From assembly GCA_023249935.1 (NCBI GenBank), contig JAHFBQ010000025.1:1-17400 (forward strand): a stretch of DNA of 17,400 bases. Reading direction: 5' to 3'. The notes under the pieces are model-generated. The model ran no database searches. It had not been told where the DNA came from and was given only the letters and a program-made list of their open reading frames with translations. The position numbers and the translations under genes were made by a program. Origin of the DNA: a bacterium. GTDB taxonomy: Bacteria > Babelota > Babeliae > Babelales > RVW-14. Below are positions 1 to 6,788 of the stretch, piece by piece. Position 1 is the first letter of the stretch. Every line of letters starts with the position of its first letter.

Positions 1-120
1 ATTTCCTATCAGAATAATTAAATGTGATTAATTTCAACCTGATACTTTTTAAATGTTTTTATTTCCCAGAAATACTCTATGAATAACGCTTTGCTACAGA
101 AACATTGCCTTTGATAGTGA

Positions 121-175
121 CTGTTTGATACGCTTTTACTGAATTATACAAATGAACAATTCAATTTGAATCATC
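121..175 (+). promoter_or_regulatory. Conserved leader element, copy A, upstream of channel operon
   Basis: This stretch aligns without gaps to 4981-5035, upstream of an unrelated operon. The shared core is TTGATACGCTTTTA (125-138) followed, 20 bases on, by a 13-base palindrome ATTCAATTTGAAT (159-171). The flanking bases differ much more, so the two blocks look selected. A promoter plus operator is the simplest reading, but I cannot place an unambiguous -35/-10 pair. The rest of 1-272 shows no gene. It is AT-rich and holds a further partial match, TTCAACCTGA, at 33-42, which is identical to 5020-5029. Confidence 0.5.
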
Positions 176-272
176 CACCCTCAACCACGTAATTGTTTAC
201 AACCTTAAAATGACATGCTTAGGATGAGTACTATCACAGTCAGTAACACAACCTTTTGATTAGGAATTTTTC

Positions 273-1319
273 ATGATCACTCTACCCTATATCGAGATGT
301 CTGCGGTAGTTTGCTCCGCTCTTATCATCACACTCTTGTTTATAATTCGCATAACTACTTTTGTGGTAACTGATCAACCTTCCGAATTGCAGCCATTCAT
401 CCCCAAAAAAAAAGGTGGTTATGCTGCTGGCCCAGCCTGGGTAAATACGGGGATATCAATTCAAGACTTCCCTCTTTTCGACGCAACAAAAAATAGCTTT
501 ATTGTCGACGTCATTTTGTGGTTTGAATTTGATCCCACGGAAATATCTTTTAGCGTTCTTGATAAATTTTCTTTTGGAAAGGGAATAATTCTCAAAAAGT
601 CCCCGCCAGAAACAATAAAAATTAAAGACAAACTTTTTGTACGCTATGATCTTCGCATACAATTTTCAAGCAATTTAGACTACAAGGACTTTCCGTTTGA
701 TAATCATCGAGTAGTACTATCGCTTTCCAATGATATCGCATCTCCCGAAGAAATGATGTTCCATGTGAAAGAATCTTCATTTACGTTTAATCCATCCCTA
801 TACACGGCAAGCTGGTTATATATAAGCCATACCGTACACAAAGGCTACTCAACAGCCTCATTAGAAAAGCATGATACAGGAAAAACAGTCTCTCTACCGC
901 AGGTGCAAATGGTTATGGATTTCAAGGGAGGCTGGCGCAAAGTGTTTGTCATTTTTGTCCCACTCTACTTATTATCCTTTATGGGCGCCTTTACGTTAAT
1001 AATGCAAAAAGACCCCACCTTCTTATCGCTCGCTAGTATTTCCGGGCTACTGGCGCATCGATTTGTTGTTGAAAACATGTCTCCGGGAGTTGGCTACTTC
1101 ACCCTATCAGACCGCCTTTATGTCATTATGATTATTTTTTCTTTTGTATTTTTCCTTATAAATTTAGGATGTCTAATTTGGGAAACCAACCTTACCGGCA
1201 CCAAACAAATCCTTTTTTTCTTAACCCTGATTTCGTGGAATCTCATTACATATCAGTTGGTCTTGGGGAGAACGAAAAAAAGAAATCATAAAAAAAATAT
1301 GGGGCGCTATGCTATCTAG
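273..1319 (+). CDS. Pentameric ligand-gated ion channel (Cys-loop receptor-like) protein
   Basis: A membrane protein of 348 residues with the architecture of prokaryotic pentameric ligand-gated channels. A hydrophobic segment at about 10-32 acts as signal or anchor. The beta-rich ligand-binding domain (about 45-215) follows and carries the hallmark Pro-loop FPFDNH at 140-145, which lacks the flanking cysteines, as in other bacterial members. M1 is about 223-244 with Pro230, M2 about 248-267, M3 about 280-302 opening with the conserved TLSDRL motif (277-282), and M4 about 310-331. The short tail is basic. The start at 273 is chosen for AGGA at 262-265. The gene overlaps the next one by 11 bases, which implies translational coupling. 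Known bacterial relatives respond to protons or small amines. The ligand here cannot be read, and its location beside a binding-protein fusion and a formamidase suggests an amide, amine or ammonium link (inference). Confidence 0.85.
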   Translation: MITLPYIEMSAVVCSALIITLLFIIRITTFVVTDQPSELQPFIPKKKGGYAAGPAWVNTGISIQDFPLFDATKNSFIVDVILWFEFDPTEISFSVLDKFSFGKGIILKKSPPETIKIKDKLFVRYDLRIQFSSNLDYKDFPFDNHRVVLSLSNDIASPEEMMFHVKESSFTFNPSLYTASWLYISHTVHKGYSTASLEKHDTGKTVSLPQVQMVMDFKGGWRKVFVIFVPLYLLSFMGAFTLIMQKDPTFLSLASISGLLAHRFVVENMSPGVGYFTLSDRLYVIMIIFSFVFFLINLGCLIWETNLTGTKQILFFLTLISWNLITYQLVLGRTKKRNHKKNMGRYAI

Positions 1320-3582
1320 AGGAGAGGTTCGAAAAATCTCACTTGAACAAGTTATTAAAGAATATATTCCTCTCCTAGAAGAATATCCGGACGCCGATAA
1401 TAATGACTGGCTAAGACCAGATTATTCCTCCTTTTACCAAAGGAGAGAGCCTTCCCTAGTCAAAAAGTTATGGTACAAAATTTTCTTGAATCGACAGACA
1501 ACGAAAGACAATCTTTTCCAACTCGAGTACTTCAAGGAGCTCATGGAGACCGTTGCAGAACGACGGGAACTTGGTGGTTATAAACCAAACACTATTGTTA
1601 AAATTGCAACCGATCGAGAAATGCGTTTTGTAGTGTGGGGCGATATCCAGGGAGCGCTGCATTCATTAGTACGCACGCTGGCTCAACTTAAAGAAGAAAA
1701 TTTTATTGATGATTCTTTGAAGATCATGAACGAGAAATACTACTTTGTTTTTTTGGGGGATATCATTGATCGCTCACCATATAGCATGGAGATCATAACG
1801 ATTTTACTCCAGTTAATGGCTATTAACGGTGAACAAGTAATTTATCTTCGTGGTAACCACGAGGATAAATATTCTTGGGAGGAATTAGATCTTGGCAAGG
1901 AATTACGAACACGCGCCCGATACCTGTCCTCGGAATCAACACCTTTTTTTGAACTGATTAATCGGTTTTTTGACACATTACCACGAGCATTATATTTACA
2001 TACCAAAAAAAAGGACCTCGATCAGTTCATTCGCATATCCCACGATTATACGCAGGATGAATTTTTTGATGAGCAAAGATATCGTGGGTTCCTGTACGCA
2101 CAAGATAAGGGATTTACGAAAAAGGATACTGGTGATGTACCTAGCAACGCACAAGGCCAAGATGTTTTACTTACTGGAATAATTTGCTCTGAAAGCAGCT
2201 CAAAAGTGTATCGTTATACTGATGGCCTCAAGTTTCTTCCAAGCGAGAAAGGCGCAACTGTATGGAGTCCTTTTTCTAGTCCAATACGCGCATCTCAAGA
2301 ACTTTTCAATTTTTTTAATGATAGCTTTTCCGTTGTAGACACCATGGACAATGCAGAACGATGGGTTATTACCTTACACAAGCGAGATGTTCGTGAATCG
2401 ACAGGCTTTGTAAAAAAGAAATACAATTTTATTACTGGAGCTGAAATCCCGGAATCTGAGGAAGAAGCAAAAAAGATTCAAGATCGGTTAAATTTTAGCG
2501 ATGATATAGTAATCGGCTGTTCCCTTGACCTGTCAAAAAGCTCCAAAACAGCTGGTCAGCGGATAAAAAACGGCATAGAGTTAAGAATTAACCAAGAAAA
2601 TGTAATCGGTGGCATTCGGGGAAAACGGCTAAAGGTTGTTTTTCTCGATGATGAGTACACGCCGACGCTTGCGTTAAAAAACGTAAATTCTTTAATAGAA
2701 AAATACCATACCGACATACTTTTATCCCCCCTTGGCGCCCCAGTAAATGAGGCATTTATTCCCTTGATCAGAGAGGACAAGATCTGTGTTTTATTTCCTT
2801 ATACCGGTCTCGATAGCTTGCGGGATGACACCCTACATAATGTATTTCATTTCCGACCTGCTTATAAACAAGAGGTCCGCGCACTGCTCGATTATGCGAT
2901 AGGATCTCTACGACTTAACCGCTTTGCAATCCTTTATCAAGATGATGCCTATGGACTCGGAGCTCTCGATGGAGCTAAAGAGGCCTTTGCGAGCTATGGC
3001 ATTAAGGAATGGCTAGAGGTTAGTTATTCAAGAAACACATTGAATCTCGATCTTGCGGTAAGCAAGACCATGGAATTTAACCCTCAAGCCATTATTTTCA
3101 TTGCAACGTATGCGCCAGCAGTGACGTTTGTACACAAAATAGGGGTTCCATATTTGTTTAATAAACTTTGTTTAGGATTTTCTTTCTTAACAGATGCATT
3201 TCGCTATTTTCTGAAAAAAAAGGGGCTCAACTTTATCATTACTCGCGTAGTTCCAAATTTTACTGGGGACACACCTCTTCCTCTCATTCGGGAATATCTT
3301 GACGAGCAGAATAAACATCCTTATAGCCAAGATATTTCTTGGGACTCGCTAGAAGGGTATATTAATGCAAGTATTTTCATTGAAGCGCTGAAGCAGATAC
3401 CCGAGCCCATCACCAAGGAAAAACTTGTAGATTTTCTCGAAAATCTACACAGCACTGATCTCAAAGGTTTGCAACTCGATTTTGATCCCACCATACGTGG
3501 GTTTGGTAAAAACCTTCTTGTGGATACTGGTGCTGAGCTATTGCCCTGGACTGCCCCCAAAAAAGAAACACCGATGAAGTAG
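1309..3582 (+). CDS. PPP-type metallophosphatase fused to type I periplasmic-binding-protein domain
   Basis: A fusion protein of 757 residues. Residues about 104-360 resemble PPP-family Ser/Thr phosphatases: GDIQG at 111-115, GDIIDR at 150-155, RGNHED at 181-186 and a later SHD with His245. The usual GDxHG histidine, a metal ligand, is Gln114, so metal binding or activity may differ. Residues about 398-745 are a type I (branched-chain amino acid/amide/urea class) substrate-binding domain: an IGCSLDLS opening strand, GQRIKNGIEL, VFLDDEYTPTLA and ILYQDDAYGLGALDGAKEAF-like segments. There is no signal peptide or membrane segment, so the binding domain should be cytoplasmic, as in the amide sensor AmiC. 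No ABC permease or ATPase lies nearby, which argues for sensing rather than uptake. The start at 1309 overlaps the channel gene by 11 bases, with only a weak GGGG ribosome site. The N-terminal 100 residues match nothing I recognise. Confidence 0.82.
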   Translation: MLSRGEVRKISLEQVIKEYIPLLEEYPDADNNDWLRPDYSSFYQRREPSLVKKLWYKIFLNRQTTKDNLFQLEYFKELMETVAERRELGGYKPNTIVKIATDREMRFVVWGDIQGALHSLVRTLAQLKEENFIDDSLKIMNEKYYFVFLGDIIDRSPYSMEIITILLQLMAINGEQVIYLRGNHEDKYSWEELDLGKELRTRARYLSSESTPFFELINRFFDTLPRALYLHTKKKDLDQFIRISHDYTQDEFFDEQRYRGFLYAQDKGFTKKDTGDVPSNAQGQDVLLTGIICSESSSKVYRYTDGLKFLPSEKGATVWSPFSSPIRASQELFNFFNDSFSVVDTMDNAERWVITLHKRDVRESTGFVKKKYNFITGAEIPESEEEAKKIQDRLNFSDDIVIGCSLDLSKSSKTAGQRIKNGIELRINQENVIGGIRGKRLKVVFLDDEYTPTLALKNVNSLIEKYHTDILLSPLGAPVNEAFIPLIREDKICVLFPYTGLDSLRDDTLHNVFHFRPAYKQEVRALLDYAIGSLRLNRFAILYQDDAYGLGALDGAKEAFASYGIKEWLEVSYSRNTLNLDLAVSKTMEFNPQAIIFIATYAPAVTFVHKIGVPYLFNKLCLGFSFLTDAFRYFLKKKGLNFIITRVVPNFTGDTPLPLIREYLDEQNKHPYSQDISWDSLEGYINASIFIEALKQIPEPITKEKLVDFLENLHSTDLKGLQLDFDPTIRGFGKNLLVDTGAELLPWTAPKKETPMK

Positions 3583-3619
3583 TTTGGTAATTTTTATTGC
3601 AAAAAAAAGGAGCTCCCCC

Positions 3620-4840
3620 ATGCCACCCACCATTATTAAGATTGATCTTAACAAATCACCTCAGAGCCAGCCGATCCCTTTACATAACCGCTGGCATCCA
3701 GACATCCCAGCCGTAGTCACTGTAGAAGTTGATCAAGAATTTCGCATCGAATGTATGGATTGGACTGGGGGACAAATTAAAAATGACGATAATGCTCGAG
3801 ATGTCCGTGGTATCGATTTATCACTCGTTCATTTTTTGAGTGGCCCTATTGCGGTAAAAGGCGCGAAACCGGGCGATCTTTTAGTTGTGGATATTTTGGA
3901 TCTAGGTGCCTTGCCAGAATCGCAATGGGGATTTACTGGCATTTTTGCCAAAGAAAATGGCGGAGGATTTTTAACTAATCAATTTCCTTCTGCAGCAAAG
4001 GCGATTTGGGATATAAACGGCATTTATGCGTCCTCTCGACACATACCAGGAGTTAAATTTGCTGGTCTGACACATCCAGGGTTAATTGGGTGCGCCCCAT
4101 CCAAAGAATTATTAGCAACCTGGAACAAACGCGAAGCAGAACTTATTGCGACTAATCCAAATCGCGTACCTCCCTTAGCCTCGCCTCCATTAATAAAGGG
4201 AGCCTTATTAGGCACATTGAAGGGAGCACACTTTGACACTGTAGCAAAAGAAGCCGCAAGAACAGTTCCCGGCCGTGAACATGGCGGAAACTGTGATATT
4301 AAAAACCTTTCTCGAGGATCTCGCCTCTATCTTCCTGTTTACGTAGATGAAGCAAAACTTTCGATGGGTGATATGCATTTTTCTCAAGGTGATGGCGAAA
4401 TTTCATTTTGTGGTGCCATTGAAATGGCAGGCTGGTTGGATTTGCGCGTGAGCATCATTAAGGATGGCATAAATAAATATGGCGTTGTTAATCCAATTTT
4501 CAAACCGGGACCGGTTGAACCACATTTTTCAGATTTTCTCATTTTCGAAGGTATTTCGGTGGATGAGCAAGGAAAGCAATATTACCTTGACGCTCACGTT
4601 GCATACCGTCGGGCTTGTTTGAATGCAGTCGAATACTTGAAGAAATTTGGATACAGCGGGGAACAGGCGTACTTATTGCTTAGTGCCGCGCCTGTGGACG
4701 GCCGATTGAGCGGCGTAGTAGATATTCCAAATGCATGTTGCACCCTGGCACTTCCTACACAAATTTTCGATTTTGACATTACCCCTAATCAGGCCGGCCC
4801 CGTTTTCCAGAAGCGCGGAAGCTGTGCCTACGTAAAGTAA
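3620..4840 (+). CDS. fmdA: Formamidase (FmdA/AmdA family)
   Basis: Hydrolyses formamide (possibly other short amides) to ammonia and formate in the cytoplasm. The 406 residues match the Methylophilus-type formamidase along the full length: HNRWHPDIP (22-30), DWTGG and KNDD (47-57), VHFLSGP (70-76), PGDLLVVDILD (84-94), GGGFLTNQFP (114-123), THPGLIGC (151-158), REHGGNCDIKNLSRGS (219-234), MHFSQGDGEISFCGA (252-266) and DIPNACCTLALPT (368-380). The length is the family's usual one. The ATG at 3620 is preferred over the upstream in-frame TTG (3584) because AAGGAG sits at 3607-3612. It lies 37 bases after the phosphatase/binding-protein gene with no terminator between, so it shares that operon and ends in a strong terminator. 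Formamide versus acetamide preference cannot be read from sequence. Confidence 0.95.
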   Translation: MPPTIIKIDLNKSPQSQPIPLHNRWHPDIPAVVTVEVDQEFRIECMDWTGGQIKNDDNARDVRGIDLSLVHFLSGPIAVKGAKPGDLLVVDILDLGALPESQWGFTGIFAKENGGGFLTNQFPSAAKAIWDINGIYASSRHIPGVKFAGLTHPGLIGCAPSKELLATWNKREAELIATNPNRVPPLASPPLIKGALLGTLKGAHFDTVAKEAARTVPGREHGGNCDIKNLSRGSRLYLPVYVDEAKLSMGDMHFSQGDGEISFCGAIEMAGWLDLRVSIIKDGINKYGVVNPIFKPGPVEPHFSDFLIFEGISVDEQGKQYYLDAHVAYRRACLNAVEYLKKFGYSGEQAYLLLSAAPVDGRLSGVVDIPNACCTLALPTQIFDFDITPNQAGPVFQKRGSCAYVK

Positions 4841-4890
4841 ATCTTTACACAGTAATCGACTAAGCACTAGATTTCAACAACGTTATTCAC

Positions 4891-4946
4891 AGGCAAATAC
4901 TCTATTTGACTTGATAAACCAAATAGAGTATTTGCCTCGTTTTTTT
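4891..4946 (+). terminator. Rho-independent terminator of the channel-phosphatase-formamidase operon
   Basis: A perfect stem of 18 base pairs: 4891-4908 pairs with 4920-4937 around an 11-base loop, followed by a run of seven T at 4940-4946. It lies 50 bases after the fmdA stop and clearly ends that transcription unit. Confidence 0.92.
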
Positions 4947-4980
4947 AATCAGTTAATTTCCTAATTCACTTCAATATCAA

Positions 4981-5035
4981 CAGATTGATACGCTTTTATT
5001 AAGCATTAACAACAAACAATTCAACCTGAATCATT
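4981..5035 (+). promoter_or_regulatory. Conserved leader element, copy B, upstream of secreted coiled-coil operon
   Basis: Second copy of the element at 121-175, in the same register with no gaps. It has TTGATACGCTTTTA at 4985-4998 and the palindrome ATTCAACCTGAAT at 5019-5031. The palindrome centre differs from copy A (CC for TT), but both arms are kept. The element starts 35 bases after the upstream terminator's T-run and ends 40 bases before the next start codon, where a promoter or operator would be expected. Confidence 0.5.
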
Positions 5036-5074
5036 TTACTCAAAGCACTCTGTAACCAAAGGGACAACCACCCT

Positions 5075-5521
5075 ATGAAAACAAAAACAACAACCTTAAT
5101 CTGCTGCCTTATTTTATTGTGTGCCGCTCTGCCATCTAGAAGCCTTGGCATGCCAGCTCTTGCCCCTGATACTGACGACAACGAGACAACACCTGTGCCA
5201 AAAGATGCGGCATCTCCGGCAACCGCTCAGCCTCAGGCCGGAGGAGAAGTTGCAAAAGCAGCTCCTTTAACTTGGCCTGACACAACGATCATCAGCGAAG
5301 ATACTAAAAACTTACTGCAATCAGATAACAAGGGATCAGATAACAAGGAAATCGTTCAACTCTTTACTCAGGCCCAAGAGGTATGCAAAAACATGAATGA
5401 TACATTAATTACTCTCAATTCCCAGCGAGACACTGCAAATAAACAGTACCGAGATACCATTGGTGAGTTAGAAACATTACTGCAGCGCATTGGTGCCGCC
5501 CAGGCCGCGCATAAAAAATAG
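5075..5521 (+). CDS. Small secreted coiled-coil protein, unknown function
   Basis: I do not recognise this family. The 148 residues begin with a clear signal peptide (basic MKTK, hydrophobic core about 7-20, likely cleavage near the LGMPA segment at 24-28). A Pro/Ala/Thr-rich low-complexity linker (30-65) follows, then a charged helical C-terminal half (about 90-147) with spacing typical of a coiled coil. It has no lipobox. The start at 5075 has GGGA at 5061-5064. A 15-base tandem duplication at 5320-5348 doubles the SDNK motif. It lies 13 bases before the next secreted coiled-coil gene and should be co-transcribed. The shared Pro/Ala linker style suggests the two act in the same compartment (inference). 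Confidence 0.7.
   Translation: MKTKTTTLICCLILLCAALPSRSLGMPALAPDTDDNETTPVPKDAASPATAQPQAGGEVAKAAPLTWPDTTIISEDTKNLLQSDNKGSDNKEIVQLFTQAQEVCKNMNDTLITLNSQRDTANKQYRDTIGELETLLQRIGAAQAAHKK
5320..5348 (+). repeat. 15-base tandem duplication inside secreted-protein gene
   Basis: The 14-base unit ATCAGATAACAAGG occurs at 5320-5333 and again at 5335-5348, a 15-base period in frame that gives SDNKG then SDNKE. The unit boundaries keep the reading frame. Confidence 0.85.
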
Positions 5522-5534
5522 CAAGGAGCCGTTC

Positions 5535-6683
5535 ATGAATGTTCATGTACTAAAAATATTCTCTATAACGCTTGGCATATTATGCAACCTTATACGCCTA
5601 ACCGCGATGCCAATTGCTACTCCTGCTACACAGTCGGCAATGCCAACGAGCATGCCCACGGCACAGCAATCACCTCAAACTGTGCCTGCACCAGCACCAG
5701 CTACATCGACTGATAAAGCACGCTTGAAAGAGGTTGAAGCCGCACTCCGCGAACTCGAACAAACCAAGCAGACGTTGACAGCACTCCTGACAGAGCTTGA
5801 CGCCAAATTATTAGAAGCTCGCAAACAAGCAGCCGAAGCTGAGTCACTTAAATTCAGCCTCCTCGACAAAAAGGATGAACAGTCCGCCAAGGCAGATTTT
5901 GCCAAGGTTCGCGCTGCAAGCGATAGCGTTAAAGAAACACAAAATTATGTGCAAACCGTTTTTACAAAAAACTTTAATGATAAAATTAGCGACTTGCGCG
6001 TCAAGGCTACACAAGCCGATGCAGCACTCAAAATGTTGAACACAAAACCTGCAGCAACTGCTTCTGCAATGCCTAGTGCTGGCGCTTCTACAGCAATGCC
6101 TACCGCGACTACAAGCACTCCAGAAATGCCAACAAGCACACCCGCAAAAGAGACTGAGCAAAAAGCCATGGCCAAGAAAGAGTCAAAAGGTTTCTTGGAT
6201 AACATTACCTCTGGTATCGCATCAATAGTAAAAGGCATAACAGGATTTTTCGGTAGCAATGATGCTGGTAAAAAAAAAACAGTAACCACTCCACAACCTG
6301 AACCAATACCAGCCGATCCAGCACAACGAGCACAACAGGCAACATTAATGTTGCAACAGATGGGACAACAAATACAATCACTTGATGCAACTCGTGGCAC
6401 TATTCACCAATATATTGAATCGATCAATCAAAGCTCACAATATATTGAATCACTCGCAAAGCAAACTCCTGAAGGAACAAAGCTATTGGCCGATAGCAAG
6501 AAACCTATTGTTATAAAAAAAGATCCAAAATGGAAATCAGCCATTCTGACAGGTATCAGCAAGATACTTGATGGCATTGGACAATTGGGATCAAATTTGT
6601 ACGAACTATTTGATGGTACCATTGGCTCTTTTTCACGAAATCTAGTTAAAGACGTCAAAAAGAAGATCTCTTCCGGCGATTGA
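5535..6683 (+). CDS. Secreted coiled-coil protein with amphipathic Gly-rich helices, unknown function
   Basis: Not a family I recognise. The 382 residues start with a signal peptide (hydrophobic about 5-20, LTAMP at 22-26). A Met-Pro/Thr/Ala-rich linker (25-58) leads to a long Leu/Glu/Lys heptad-like coiled coil (about 60-140). A second MPT-rich linker (172-205) precedes a glycine-rich amphipathic segment GFLDNITSGIASIVKGITGF (219-238). Another helical region has a duplicated QYIES (292-306), and a second amphipathic stretch (about 334-365) resembles the first. The ATG at 5535 has AAGGAG at 5523-5528. An upstream in-frame GTG at 5490 would overlap the preceding gene and lacks such a site. The amphipathic segments could associate with membranes (inference). 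No terminator is evident in 6684-6788. Confidence 0.72.
   Translation: MNVHVLKIFSITLGILCNLIRLTAMPIATPATQSAMPTSMPTAQQSPQTVPAPAPATSTDKARLKEVEAALRELEQTKQTLTALLTELDAKLLEARKQAAEAESLKFSLLDKKDEQSAKADFAKVRAASDSVKETQNYVQTVFTKNFNDKISDLRVKATQADAALKMLNTKPAATASAMPSAGASTAMPTATTSTPEMPTSTPAKETEQKAMAKKESKGFLDNITSGIASIVKGITGFFGSNDAGKKKTVTTPQPEPIPADPAQRAQQATLMLQQMGQQIQSLDATRGTIHQYIESINQSSQYIESLAKQTPEGTKLLADSKKPIVIKKDPKWKSAILTGISKILDGIGQLGSNLYELFDGTIGSFSRNLVKDVKKKISSGD
6408..6451 (+). repeat. Direct repeat with 30-base period inside the coiled-coil gene
   Basis: CAATATATTGAATC occurs at 6408-6421 and 6438-6451, a 30-base spacing that keeps frame and repeats QYIES ten residues apart. It looks like a local duplication that has since diverged. 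Confidence 0.75.
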
Positions 6684-6732
6684 CCTGTAATACGATTTAC
6701 GATTTCTCATTCATTTTGAAAGAAGTCTATTG

Positions 6733-6738
6733 TATACT
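6733..6738 (+). promoter_or_regulatory. Candidate -10 box for the phosphohexomutase-endonuclease IV unit
   Basis: TATACT lies 50 bases before the start codon. TTGAAA at 6716-6721 is only 11 bases away, too close to be its -35. The hexamer at normal spacing (TTCATT, 6710-6715) is weak, so this is a tentative call. Confidence 0.3.
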
Positions 6739-6788
6739 CGCGCTGGCCTAGGCAATTTTTATTGTCCAATCGATACCGGAGGAGCGCC

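Noticed and set aside
5945..6400. Open frame of 151 codons on the - strand
   Set aside because: It lies wholly antisense to the secreted coiled-coil gene. That gene has a signal peptide, a strong ribosome site and in-frame repeats. The antisense product is an Ala/Val/Cys-rich mirror of an Ala/Thr/Pro-rich gene.
6746..6764. GCCTAGGC palindrome followed by a T-rich stretch as a terminator of the 5535 gene
   Set aside because: The eight-base palindrome has no loop and cannot fold as a stable intrinsic terminator, and it lies downstream of the candidate -10 box for the next gene.
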